A DNA stretch of 64,000 nucleotides from Lachnospiraceae bacterium (GTDB lineage Bacteria; Bacillota; Clostridia; Lachnospirales; Lachnospiraceae): positions 62,001 to 126,000 of the forward strand of contig CAJTGD010000011.1 of NCBI GenBank assembly GCA_910575475.1, in the 5' to 3' direction. The position numbers and the translations under genes were made by a program. The notes under the pieces were generated by a model that was not told the DNA's origin, searched no databases, and was given only the letters and a program-made list of their open reading frames with translations. Of the stretch, positions 35,314-42,082 are shown one piece after another. The first letter of the stretch is position 1, and each line of letters begins with the position of its first letter.

Positions 35314-35564
35314 AAACTGCCTCTCTCTTTCTCCAGGCATCGGCAGCCTTCCGGCGTGATAAAGTATGTATATGCCCTGCCCTCTTTTAGGCCGCGGCTT
35401 ACGTAACCGGACTGCTCGAAGCCTTTCATTTTCTTGAATATTGTATTTTCCTTTACCCCCAATTCCTCAGCCAGCAAGATTTCTCGGAGCGTCATGCCTG
35501 AAAGCCTGTCCATAGCCTCGCTTTTCTGTAGAATTGAAAGGATGATAAAGCCCAACCTGTTCAA
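35310..35564 (-). CDS. Winged-helix DNA-binding protein, TubR-like
   Basis: The 84-residue protein has a helix-turn-helix (MTLREILLAEELGVKENTIFKKM) and a wing (YVSRGLKEGRAYTYFITPEG). It lies directly before the TubZ-like gene with a 4-bp overlap, and 28 bp after a phased repeat array. This is the order tubC-tubR-tubZ of type III partition systems. The start is TTG at 35564. TubR assignment rests on fold and context. Confidence 0.65.
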   Translation of the reverse strand: MNRLGFIILSILQKSEAMDRLSGMTLREILLAEELGVKENTIFKKMKGFEQSGYVSRGLKEGRAYTYFITPEGCRCLEKERGSL

Positions 35565-35591
35565 AGTTCCACCGCCTTTCCGCCTTGCAGA

Positions 35592-35674
35592 AACTCTGAT
35601 TTATTCGGATTTTCTCTGCTTTACTTGGATTAACTCGGATTTTTTCTGACAAACTCGGATTTTATTCGATTTAT
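35592..35674. repeat. Phased direct-repeat array, candidate tubC centromere
   Basis: Six copies of an 11-bp element close to AYTCGGATTTT begin at 35592, 35603, 35623, 35633, 35653 and 35664. The steps of 11, 20, 10, 20 and 11 keep all copies on one face of the helix. They lie just upstream of the TubR-like gene and overlap the 3' end of the next gene. Identical phasing is a hallmark of partition-protein binding sites. Confidence 0.65.
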
Positions 35675-35899
35675 TTCTGGTTCTCCGCGCTCTGCAACAA
35701 TCTGCTCATAAGGGACACCGCCAAGGCACTGCTCGGCGTCCGGGCTTCCACATACCGGACATGTGCAGATGCAATCACATGACCAGTATATCTCCCCGCA
35801 TTCCCTGCAGGTATTCACCCAGAATGGATCCGTTATTTTCGTAATCCCATCCGGATAATACATATTTTCTTGGTGAAAATCGCTCCAATATCTTGACAT
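35630..35899 (-). CDS. Small Cys-rich protein
   Basis: 89 residues with a zinc-ribbon-like set NTCRECGEIYWSCDC and CTCPVCGSPDAEQC. Its last 20 codons are written across the repeat array. Function unknown. Confidence 0.55.
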   Translation of the reverse strand: MSRYWSDFHQENMYYPDGITKITDPFWVNTCRECGEIYWSCDCICTCPVCGSPDAEQCLGGVPYEQIVAERGEPEINRIKSEFVRKNPS

Positions 35900-36048
35900 T
35901 CACACACCAATCCTTTAAGATTTAATAAGGATAAGTGCTTAACGCACGTCCGGATATGGGGCGCAACGTAAAGATTCTCACACTCGATGTTGTGCCTTTT
36001 TATTATGTCCAATCGCAGATTCTCCATGATATCTGCCGCAGCCCGCAT
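35833..36048 (-). CDS. Doubtful small early gene
   Basis: An open frame from the ATG at 36048 (MRAAADIMENLRLDIIKRH) right after the distal SSB stop, 71 codons, overlapping the next gene by 67 bp in another frame. The first 45 residues look protein-like, the rest less so. It may be real or chance. Confidence 0.3.
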   Translation of the reverse strand: MRAAADIMENLRLDIIKRHNIECENLYVAPHIRTCVKHLSLLNLKGLVCECQDIGAIFTKKICIIRMGLRK

Positions 36049-36049
36049 T

Positions 36050-36139
36050 CTAACGAAACGGCAGTTCCTCCTGCATTCCTTCTGGAATGTCCATGAATCC
36101 ATCCCCGCCCGGAACACTTCCTGCATAGTTATCCTGGCT
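36050..36139 (-). other. SSB C-terminal tip coding region beyond an in-frame amber codon
   Basis: After the TAG at 36140-36142 the same frame continues for 29 codons (SQDNYAGSVPGGDGFMDIPE, then GMQEELPFR) to a second TAG at 36050-36052. The end has the acidic residues and L-P-F of the universal SSB tip that recruits partner proteins, so this was or is part of the protein. Confidence 0.75.
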
Positions 36140-36487
36140 CTAGCCGTAATAGCCTTGCACCTGTTCCCTTTTGCTCTCTGCAAACTCCTGCTCTTCTACA
36201 ACGACATCTGTTGTATAAACTTTTGTGCCATCCCTGTTTGTATAGCTTCCGGTCTGGATCCGCCCGGATACGGAAATCCTCAATCCCTTCTGGAAATATT
36301 TCTCCGCAAACTCCGCAGGCTTTCCAAATACAATGCAGGAGATAAAGTCTGCATTCTGTTCGTTTTCCTTTTTAAATCTGCGGTCTACTGCCAGGATATA
36401 TCTGCAGACTACCGTCTGGTTCTCCCCGCGCGAATACCTCACTTCCGGATCCTTTGTCAGTCTGCCGACCAAAACCACTTTATTCAT
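36140..36487 (-). CDS. ssb: Single-stranded DNA-binding protein, ending at an internal amber
   Basis: From MNKVVLVGRLTKDPEVRYS (start at 36487, GAGAAAGG in front) an OB-fold SSB of 115 residues runs to a TAG at 36140. Hallmarks are CRYILAVDRRFK, ADFISCIVFGKPAEFAEKYF and the GRIQTGSYTNRDGTKVYT region. The frame then continues for 29 codons to a normal acidic SSB tip. A C-to-T change of CAG (Gln) would create this stop. The product is either tail-less, made by readthrough, or full-length in an amber-suppressing state. Confidence 0.85.
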   Translation of the reverse strand: MNKVVLVGRLTKDPEVRYSRGENQTVVCRYILAVDRRFKKENEQNADFISCIVFGKPAEFAEKYFQKGLRISVSGRIQTGSYTNRDGTKVYTTDVVVEEQEFAESKREQVQGYYG

Positions 36488-36559
36488 GCCTTTCTCCAAT
36501 CTCCGCCCTGCGTGGGGGATCTTCCTCTGGAAGCTTTTCCACACAGGGCAGCACACCCT

Positions 36560-37297
36560 TTATGAAATCACCGTGAACTGCTGGAATTCCTTCAGTTCTG
36601 CCTGCAGATGCTCTTTAATATTTTTCATAGCCGCATTCTTCCAAGCGCCGCCGTCAGCTTCGAAAATGGCACACTCCACGCCCTCATCCCGGTTCTGCCT
36701 CATGCGGAATACAAATGAGCTTGCAGGTTGCCCTACTTCGATAAAAGTCCGGAATGGACACAGATTTACCGGGTTCGGAACCATCGCTTCCCCTTTCGAA
36801 GCAATGCCTGTTTTGACCGTTGCTTTCTGTGTAATGCCATCATCACTGTACTGCGCTACCGTCCCGTTCTCTACGGTACCGGCAAATTTCAGGATCAGTT
36901 CCCGGTCATTGCCAGGGATAAACTTGGACTGTAGCGCAATCAGGAAAGTCTCATTATCCATGTACCTTCCATATGTAAATTCTGGGATCTGCGCTGTCAC
37001 ATCTACCAGAGCTTCACGCTTTCGGTCATTATCCAACGCAGAGAGCAGTTTCACTTTTGTTGGGGAAATCACCTGTACCAGCATTTTGTCCGTTGATTCG
37101 TCAATCTGACATTTGATGTAATCCACCAGACCAGTAAGCGTACTCATTTCAATTGCTGCAGCCCTCTGGCAGAAATCTAATGCATACATCTTCTTATCCA
37201 CATAGTAAATACCGCCATATTCTTCAAAATTCGGCCTTGCCAGTTCATTCCCATACTCTACCAATTCTTTTAATCCACTTGTCATACTTGTCATCAT
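36560..37297 (-). CDS. Unknown phage recombination/replication-region protein
   Basis: The 245-residue protein begins MTSGLKELVEYGNELARPNF and contains LVQVISPTKVKLLSALDNDRK and LCPFRTFIEVGQPASSFVFR. AAGGAGG precedes the ATG. Its place directly before ssb suggests DNA metabolism, but I recognise no catalytic motif. Confidence 0.6.
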   Translation of the reverse strand: MMTSMTSGLKELVEYGNELARPNFEEYGGIYYVDKKMYALDFCQRAAAIEMSTLTGLVDYIKCQIDESTDKMLVQVISPTKVKLLSALDNDRKREALVDVTAQIPEFTYGRYMDNETFLIALQSKFIPGNDRELILKFAGTVENGTVAQYSDDGITQKATVKTGIASKGEAMVPNPVNLCPFRTFIEVGQPASSFVFRMRQNRDEGVECAIFEADGGAWKNAAMKNIKEHLQAELKEFQQFTVIS

Positions 37298-37312
37298 TGC
37301 TTAAAATCCTCC

Positions 37313-37741
37313 TTAACTCTGTTTTACTGCCCTGAAATCTATCACCTGTGTCGTTTCGTCTTTGATTTCGCCTGTTTCCGGATCCACTGTTTTCCCATCA
37401 AGCGGAGCATCATCCTGATGTTGCAAATCGTAAAAAGACATCTGTCCCCTGATCGTGTTACCATACTCCTCCGCATAGCATTTCCCTGTTGCAAGATCCC
37501 GGCCAATTGCCATCCTGGTCTTTACGGGTTTCACAGGCGCCAGCTTTGGAATGACGGATACATCCACGTTGGAATCATCCCTGTCCTCATTCTGCTCAAA
37601 TGTGACTTCCACCGTAATCTTCCGCTTATTCTTCCACGGAGTATTGGGATCCGTCATATTCTGCAGGACCTTTTCCATCGCATCGTCAAACTTTTCCTGT
37701 AGAGCCCCCCCTGCGAAGGTCTCCAAGTTTACTTGTGCCAT
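37313..37741 (-). CDS. Phage early protein of the 'replication terminator' annotation group
   Basis: 142 residues: VNLETFAGGALQEKFDDAME, a beta region with KRKITVEVTFEQNEDRDDSN, and an acidic end. Similar phage proteins are often labelled replication terminator protein in databases; I recall that label and cannot confirm its basis. AAAGGAG lies before the ATG. Confidence 0.55.
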   Translation of the reverse strand: MAQVNLETFAGGALQEKFDDAMEKVLQNMTDPNTPWKNKRKITVEVTFEQNEDRDDSNVDVSVIPKLAPVKPVKTRMAIGRDLATGKCYAEEYGNTIRGQMSFYDLQHQDDAPLDGKTVDPETGEIKDETTQVIDFRAVKQS

Positions 37742-37808
37742 AACTGTTCTCCTTTCTTTTTGCTGTATTCACTTGTTTTATCCATGAGCTCTGTTTTATA
37801 AAAAATAC

Positions 37809-37973
37809 TCATGCGATCACCTTTCCATCAATCGATTTGCCTGCATTTTCTGATATTTCTTTCTGAAGTTTTTTCTTCCGAAGATCCAGCTGCCGTAAAC
37901 ATGCCCTCGTAAATCTGTCTTCATACCCTTCTGTGAATTCCACTTTTACTTTTATTTCTCCCACATGCTTCAA
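37809..37973 (-). CDS. Small basic phage protein
   Basis: 54 codons from a TTG at 37973 with AAGGGAGG 6 bp before it (KHVGEIKVKVEFTEGYEDRF, then TRACLRQLDLRKKKLQKEI). It is the first gene of the leftward early operon visible here. No known family. Confidence 0.5.
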   Translation of the reverse strand: MKHVGEIKVKVEFTEGYEDRFTRACLRQLDLRKKKLQKEISENAGKSIDGKVIA

Positions 37974-37999
37974 ATTATGCCTCCCTTCATCTTCAATCC

Positions 38000-38053
38000 T
38001 TGCAAATGTTTCCCGTCCCCTTTATACTTTATATACAGGCTGTTGCCGCAGCC
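38000..38053 (+). promoter_or_regulatory. Promoter-hairpin unit 1
   Basis: -35 TTGCAA (38000-38005), 17-bp spacer, -10 TATACT (38023-38028), then a dyad GGCTG-TTGCCG-CAGCC (38038-38053) at the expected transcription start. The same arrangement recurs at 39186 and 39658. Confidence 0.7.
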
Positions 38054-38078
38054 GAGTACAAATACAAGGAGATTGAAT

Positions 38079-38243
38079 ATGTCCAAAGCTTCTAAAATCC
38101 GTGAGATTGCAGCACAGCTAAAGCGAACTTCTGTTTCTTCTAACGGAAATCCAAGTACACCTATTACTAAACGTGATCTTGAAAATTTTCGGAACAAAGT
38201 TGCAGAATCTCTCGCTGCTATTGCAGACCTAATGGAAGACTAA
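38079..38243 (+). CDS. Small accessory protein 1 of the repeated units
   Basis: 54 residues (MSKASKIREIAAQLKRTSVS ... FRNKVAESLAAIADLMED), helical, with an AAGGAG ribosome-binding site, behind promoter-hairpin unit 1. The second half resembles the product at 39738 in pattern (KRDLENFRNKVAESLAAI versus KAEIDAISDAIAKAIEE). It converges on the gene at 38245. Function unknown. Confidence 0.65.
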   Translation: MSKASKIREIAAQLKRTSVSSNGNPSTPITKRDLENFRNKVAESLAAIADLMED

Positions 38244-38244
38244 A

Positions 38245-38529
38245 CTACTCCGGCGGCTCTGCCGCCTTTGATTCAGCCACTTTACTAGAAATCAGATGCT
38301 GATATGCATCTCCAATATTTTTCAGATTTTTCATGAATTCCTCCACTAAGTTGTCATAAAACTCCCAATCAATTACAAGTTTTAATCCATCTTCTCTGAT
38401 TTCTAAAACACAGACTCTCATTTCAAGATCGGACTGCAAACTATACAGCGTTTCTTGTGCTGAAATTATTTTTTCCATTTGGTTATTGACGTTTGGATCA
38501 ATAGCATTTATAAATACTGATTCGTTCAT
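38245..38529 (-). CDS. Unknown small phage protein
   Basis: 94 residues (MNESVFINAIDPNVNNQMEK, LEIREDGLKLVIDWEFYDNL), partly coiled, no known family. Its stop lies 1 bp from that of the convergent plus-strand gene. Confidence 0.55.
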   Translation of the reverse strand: MNESVFINAIDPNVNNQMEKIISAQETLYSLQSDLEMRVCVLEIREDGLKLVIDWEFYDNLVEEFMKNLKNIGDAYQHLISSKVAESKAAEPPE

Positions 38530-38550
38530 ACATTTTCTCGCTTCTCTTTT

Positions 38551-38856
38551 TTACTGGTACGGTTCTGAAACGGGTTTATCAGCAGCATAATGATGTATTG
38601 CCACCCTAGACTGTTCCGGATCATAGTCAATCTCAATCCGGAACGGTTTTGAATAGTCAATGTGTGCTATACTGACCCCTAACGACTGAATCATATTTAA
38701 AAAAGTAAGGAAACAAGTCGCCCATGGGCTACTTCGCCCCTTTTCCTCCAGATTCTGGTTTCCAATCTGTAGAAACTGTTCAAAATTTTGGTATTCTTCG
38801 TCCGTCATTTTTTCCTGTGATTGAAGCACATATTCTCTTCTTGCTTTTGCATCCAT
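38551..38856 (-). CDS. Unknown small phage protein
   Basis: 101 residues (KARREYVLQSQEKMTDEEYQ; KPFRIEIDYDPEQSRVAIHHY). AAGGTTG lies before the ATG. The central WATCFLTFLNMIQSLGV helix may be buried. No known family. Confidence 0.55.
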   Translation of the reverse strand: MDAKARREYVLQSQEKMTDEEYQNFEQFLQIGNQNLEEKGRSSPWATCFLTFLNMIQSLGVSIAHIDYSKPFRIEIDYDPEQSRVAIHHYAADKPVSEPYQ

Positions 38857-38862
38857 TTAACT

Positions 38863-39028
38863 TCAACCTTCCTTGATATGCAGTAATTTTTTAATCACTT
38901 TCTCACGATATTTTTCTATTGTCTTGCTGTCTGGCAGTTCAACCCCAGATTCAGCCAGTGTACGTTTTTTAACACCACCTACGCCACCACATTCCTTGCA
39001 TCCATCCCAGACACAGATCCAACCGAGC
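38863..39028 (-). pseudogene. Possible out-of-frame gene fragment with a Cys cluster
   Basis: A frame with no start codon encodes WICVWDGCKECGGVGG followed by a basic helical tail ending LLHIKEG. It lies in the -1 frame of the gene at 38979-39158 and could be its original continuation after a single-base change, or a relic of another gene. Confidence 0.3.
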
Positions 39029-39158
39029 CGTTATAAACGCCAAGCACATAAATAAACAGATTCTCCTGATCCCTTTTCTCCAAAAGTGGAGCCATAATTT
39101 TGATATTTTCTAATGGATTGTCCGTTAACTGCACTTCCGTCGCTTTGTTATTCAACAT
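38979..39158 (-). CDS. Unknown small phage protein, possibly frameshifted
   Basis: 59 residues from MLNNKATEVQLTDNPLENIK behind GAGGGTG. It contains MAPLLEKRDQENLFIYVLGV and ends abruptly after a low-complexity Gly/Ser/Val stretch. Divergent from promoter-hairpin unit 2. Confidence 0.45.
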   Translation of the reverse strand: MLNNKATEVQLTDNPLENIKIMAPLLEKRDQENLFIYVLGVYNGSVGSVSGMDARNVVA

Positions 39159-39185
39159 ATTAATCACCCTCTTTCTACAAAATTA

Positions 39186-39239
39186 TTGCAAATATTTTCC
39201 AGCCCTCTTATACTTTAGATACAGGCTGTTGCCACAGCC
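39186..39239 (+). promoter_or_regulatory. Promoter-hairpin unit 2
   Basis: -35 TTGCAA (39186-39191), 17-bp spacer, -10 TATACT (39209-39214), dyad GGCTG-TTGCCA-CAGCC (39224-39239). Nearly identical to unit 3 over about 75 bp. Confidence 0.7.
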
Positions 39240-39262
39240 GAGTAAATAGAAAGGAGACTAAA

Positions 39263-39439
39263 ATGGACAAAAAACAACTTCACGAACTGGCCATCGCCTA
39301 TGCTCATGCCCGATTGCTCCGTAAACAATACGATGCTGAAAAAGCACCTACAAAAGATGAATTGTACAATTTCACCTATGACTATCAGTTTGCTATAGCA
39401 AATACGGAAAGAGTGTTGAAGGAATGCCCTAAATTGTGA
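39263..39439 (+). CDS. Small accessory protein 2 of the repeated units
   Basis: 58 residues (MDKKQLHELAIAYAHARLLR, TKDELYNFTYDYQFAIANTE), AAGGAG before the ATG. It overlaps the convergent gene at 39429 by 11 bp. Its last six codons (KECPKL) reappear at the end of the broken transposase at 41109 because the DNA is duplicated. Confidence 0.65.
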   Translation: MDKKQLHELAIAYAHARLLRKQYDAEKAPTKDELYNFTYDYQFAIANTERVLKECPKL

Positions 39440-39638
39440 TTTCTATTTTTTCCGCGCGCCAGGACATTTCAAGTAAACTTTTTGCTGCCAACATAAGGTC
39501 TTCGGCCTGGCGCACGGAAAGTTCCTTATATTTCATCCATTTAATCAAGTCCCACAAAAGTTCTGGCCTTTCCCGCAATGAATAATTTTGAACGCATAAT
39601 TTTGCTGCCATATCTTTGCTGATTTCCGTCTTTCTCAC
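39429..39638 (-). CDS. Unknown small protein, copy 1 of a duplicated gene
   Basis: 69 residues (MAAKLCVQNYSLRERPELLW, KELSVRQAEDLMLAAKSLLE), GTG start. A second copy at 41099-41308 differs in only a few positions. Divergent from promoter-hairpin unit 3. Function unknown. Confidence 0.6.
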   Translation of the reverse strand: MRKTEISKDMAAKLCVQNYSLRERPELLWDLIKWMKYKELSVRQAEDLMLAAKSLLEMSWRAEKIEITI

Positions 39639-39657
39639 CTCTCTTTCTACAAAATGA

Positions 39658-39711
39658 TTGCAAATATTTTCCAGTCTCCTTATACTTTAGATACAGGCTG
39701 TTGCCGCAGCC
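39658..39711 (+). promoter_or_regulatory. Promoter-hairpin unit 3
   Basis: -35 TTGCAA (39658-39663), 17-bp spacer, -10 TATACT (39681-39686), dyad GGCTG-TTGCCG-CAGCC (39696-39711). Confidence 0.7.
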
Positions 39712-39737
39712 GAGTACATAAGAAAGGAAATTAGAAA

Positions 39738-39899
39738 ATGTCATCCATTAAAAATACAGCGGCATCGGCTCTAAGAAATTTAAGTCGTACCAGCTTTTCA
39801 AATGAAGGCTTTACAAAAGCGGAAATTGATGCTATATCGGACGCAATCGCAAAGGCCATCGAAGAATATGACAAGCAAAACAAATCTCCAAAAAGCTAG
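39738..39899 (+). CDS. Small accessory protein 3 of the repeated units
   Basis: 53 residues (MSSIKNTAASALRNLSRTSF, then KAEIDAISDAIAKAIEEYDK), AAGGAAA before the ATG. Pattern similarity to the product at 38079 suggests a distant duplication. It converges on the gene at 39919. Confidence 0.6.
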   Translation: MSSIKNTAASALRNLSRTSFSNEGFTKAEIDAISDAIAKAIEEYDKQNKSPKS

Positions 39900-39918
39900 T
39901 TTTGCATTCTTGCCGGGT

Positions 39919-40116
39919 TTACCCGGCAAGAAGTATTCTTTTGATTTCCTCTTTCATGCTTTGCATATAGGATGATAATGCTAGTGCCTTCTCCTTTTCC
40001 ACACCATATGAATACACTTGAAAAGAAATTTTCTTATCATGATTTTCACTTTCAATTTCAAATGAGTAATCAAATGACTCAAACTCTTTCATAGCGTTCT
40101 GTTCCTCTGCATCCAT
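39919..40116 (-). CDS. Unknown small phage protein
   Basis: 65 residues from MDAEEQNAMKEFESFDYSFE behind GAGGTGAG. It shares the end pattern of short phage proteins (ALSSYMQSMKEEIKRILLAG). A GCCGGG-TTTA-CCCGGC hairpin at 39913-39928 sits at the convergent gene ends and may terminate both. Confidence 0.55.
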   Translation of the reverse strand: MDAEEQNAMKEFESFDYSFEIESENHDKKISFQVYSYGVEKEKALALSSYMQSMKEEIKRILLAG

Positions 40117-40185
40117 CTTTCTCACCTCTTTTTCTATTGGTATACGTTTTTGTGGCTATTCCAACTTCGTGGTGGATAGGGCGTT

Positions 40186-40377
40186 TTAGGACGCCCTTTC
40201 GCACCGCTTTCTTTTTGCCGCTTTTTCCGCTCTCATTGCACGCACACCAGCTGATACCAGTTCCCGTATCATATCTGATTGGGTACGGTCATAGAAAAAT
40301 TCTTTTTTGATAGAATCTAACGGAGCTTCCATATCCGGCGTAATGGCAAAAGTCATTCGTTTCAGTCCAGTAGCCAT
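40186..40377 (-). CDS. RHH-type regulator, minus strand
   Basis: 63 residues from MATGLKRMTFAITPDMEAPL behind AGAGGAGG. The N-terminal strand (RMTFAITPDM) and two helices (DRTQSDMIRELVSAGVRAMR) fit ribbon-helix-helix regulators. It is divergent from the RHH gene at 40532, sharing an operator-rich gap. Confidence 0.65.
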   Translation of the reverse strand: MATGLKRMTFAITPDMEAPLDSIKKEFFYDRTQSDMIRELVSAGVRAMRAEKAAKRKRCERAS

Positions 40378-40403
40378 AACATACACCTCCTCTCTTTTGG
40401 GTC

Positions 40404-40515
40404 TGAACCTCTGAACTTGTCTGCATTATAGTTCATAGGTTCTGAACTTGTCAATACCATTTTCAAAAAAAGTTTTTCTTGACAGAACGTATGAACCTGT
40501 GCATAATATGAACTG
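40404..40515. promoter_or_regulatory. Shared operator/promoter region between two RHH genes
   Basis: Rightward promoter TTGACA (40479-40484), 17-bp spacer, CATAAT (40502-40507). Five TGAAC words (near 40405, 40414, 40443, 40492, 40510) and one inverted GTTCA (40433) sit in or near it, spaced like half-sites for RHH dimers. Confidence 0.6.
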
Positions 40516-40531
40516 TAAGGAGGTGGCTATA

Positions 40532-40738
40532 ATGCCTACAGAAAAACCACGCTATACAGTTATCGTTGACGAAGAAATGCTTAAAGAAATTGATGACTTT
40601 CGTTTTGAAAATCGTTATCCTAGTCGCTCTGCCGCAACACTAGAGTTAATCCGTATGGGCATGAAACAACTAAAAAAGGAGCAAGCGGCGGCAAAAAAGG
40701 CGCAAAAAAACAAGCCCTCCGGCGGGGAGACTGAATGA
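40532..40738 (+). CDS. RHH-type protein preceding the ISL3 transposase
   Basis: 68 residues: strand PRYTVIVDEEMLKEIDDF, helices SRSAATLELIRMGMKQLKKE, basic Ala-rich tail. AAGGAGGTGG precedes the ATG. Its stop overlaps the transposase start (ATGA), so it belongs to the insertion element and probably controls it. Confidence 0.7.
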   Translation: MPTEKPRYTVIVDEEMLKEIDDFRFENRYPSRSAATLELIRMGMKQLKKEQAAAKKAQKNKPSGGETE

Positions 40739-41109
40739 GCGACACCCTCATAGAGAAAATGCTTAGTCTCCCGGAATTTAGGGTTACTGATTTCAAGCAG
40801 AACGACAACGACATGGGCTTCTACGTTGAGACAAAGGAGCGTCCAACGGTCTGCCCGGCCTGCGGCTGTTACAAGCCTAATCTAGTAATCTACAAGAGCC
40901 GCAAGCAGACAGTGCGTGATATAAACGCATTAGGGAAGCGTTGCGCCCTTATCATCAACCGTCATTACTACGAGTGCCGCGAGTGTGGCGGGCGTTTTGC
41001 CGAGCCATTGGAGAGCGTGGGCGAGGGGGAACGCCTTACAAAGCGTCTGCGGCTCTTCCTTGCCTTAGTCGCTCCCTACACGCCATTCAAGGAATGCCCT
41101 AAATTGTGA
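40735..41109 (+). pseudogene. ISL3-family transposase, 5' fragment
   Basis: The frame contains the ISL3 N-terminal zinc finger (VCPACGCYKPN ... YYECRECGGRFAEP), the helix-turn-helix start KRLRLFLALVAPYTP and then ends after six foreign codons (KECPKL) copied from 39419-39439. The DDE catalytic domain, some 300 residues, is missing. Base composition is more GC-rich than its neighbours, supporting transfer. Confidence 0.8.
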
Positions 41110-41308
41110 TTTCTATTTTTTCCGCGCGCCAGGACATTTCAAGTAAACTTTTTGCTGCCAACATAAGGTCTTCGGCCTGGCGCACGGAAAGCTCCTTATA
41201 TTTCATCCATTTAATCAATTCCCACAAAAGTTCTGGTCTTTCTCGCAGTGAATAATTCTGAACGCATAATTTGGCTGCCATATCTTTGTTGATTTCCGTC
41301 TTTCTCAT
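41099..41308 (-). CDS. Unknown small protein, copy 2 of a duplicated gene
   Basis: Nearly identical to 39429-39638 (about 210 bp of duplicated DNA that begins inside the broken transposase at 41089). Start ATG at 41308. Divergent from the XRE repressor gene, so it may be the first leftward gene controlled by it. Confidence 0.6.
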   Translation of the reverse strand: MRKTEINKDMAAKLCVQNYSLRERPELLWELIKWMKYKELSVRQAEDLMLAAKSLLEMSWRAEKIEITI

Positions 41309-41373
41309 CTCCATTTCTATAACTTTGTAATTATACATTATAACATAGAAATCTTATTGTCAAGCATTTTTGA

Positions 41374-41402
41374 TTGCATTGTTATCAGAAATGTGATATA
41401 GT
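41374..41402 (+). promoter_or_regulatory. Promoter of the XRE repressor gene
   Basis: -35 TTGCAT (41374-41379), 17-bp spacer, -10 TATAGT (41397-41402). It lies in the divergent gap between repressor and the leftward early genes. Confidence 0.6.
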
Positions 41403-41435
41403 GTTTACATAAAATCAAAAGTGAGGTGATAAAGC

Positions 41436-41825
41436 ATGGATGAGCGTATAAACATTCGCTTATCAAAAGTGAGAAATTATTTTAAATTAAATCAACGTGA
41501 ATTTTCAGAAAGGATTGGAATAAGCCAGCCAGCTCTCGCAATGTTCGAAACCGGAGATAGGGAATTAAAAAATATACATATCAAAAGAATTTGTGAAGAA
41601 TTTGGAGTAGATGAAGTTTGGTTTCGTACAGGAGAGGGTGGCGAGGAAAAAATGTTTGCTAAAGTTTCCGAAGACGATCGTTACTCTTTGAATTTAGGAA
41701 AATTAAGCAAAACGCAAAACGAAACTATAATAAATATGGTAAATGCGATTGCAGAATCATCTCCTGAAAAACTAGAATACATAGAAAGCTTTATGAAATC
41801 TTGTCTGGGATTGAGCCAAAAATAA
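41436..41825 (+). CDS. XRE-family phage repressor (Cro/CI-like)
   Basis: 129 residues. The helix-turn-helix (QREFSERIGISQPALAMFET, residues 20-40) is followed by EEFGVDEVWFRTGEGGEEK and a helical C-terminal part. GAGGTGA precedes the ATG. It stands between leftward phage genes and the integrase, where a lysogeny repressor belongs. There is no LexA-type peptidase domain, so induction would need another route. Confidence 0.8.
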   Translation: MDERINIRLSKVRNYFKLNQREFSERIGISQPALAMFETGDRELKNIHIKRICEEFGVDEVWFRTGEGGEEKMFAKVSEDDRYSLNLGKLSKTQNETIINMVNAIAESSPEKLEYIESFMKSCLGLSQK

Positions 41826-41843
41826 AATGGGAGCAGCATAACG

Positions 41844-41948
41844 CTACTCCTCTGATAATACTGTTAGGATTAAATATATTCTCCTCAGTATTGTCTCATC
41901 ATTAATTTGTTCAACAATTTTAATAATTTTGTTTTTCAGTTCATCCAT
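41844..41948 (-). CDS. Very small helical protein
   Basis: 34 residues (MDELKNKIIKIVEQINDETI, then LRRIYLILTVLSEE) with ATGGAGG before the ATG. Short proteins of this pattern are common beside XRE genes in Clostridia. Function unknown. Confidence 0.6.
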   Translation of the reverse strand: MDELKNKIIKIVEQINDETILRRIYLILTVLSEE

Positions 41949-42082
41949 ATGTAGCGCCTCCATATCTGAACATTTGTTTATGTGTTACATCTTAAACTGC
42001 ATATATCGCAGTCTTACTAAGTAAACAAATGAAATCTCAAAATCTTATGTGGAGAGCAGCACTTGTCCCAGATTTGGGACGC

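Noticed and set aside
35467..35652. 61-codon minus-strand frame across the repeat array
   Set aside because: Its repeats of K-I-R-V-N/K-I-R-I-N arise from the 11-bp DNA repeats; it overlaps the TubR-like gene in another frame.
37736..37814. Tiny frame MSIFYKTELMDKTSEYSKKK overlapping the next gene start
   Set aside because: Begins with an ATGA overlap but runs into the ribosome-binding site and start of the following gene; probably leader sequence.
39541..39744. Minus-strand frame through promoter-hairpin unit 3, with a similar one at 37970-38197
   Set aside because: The shared peptide pattern (VLGCGNSLY) is simply the reverse translation of the repeated promoter block; no start signals.
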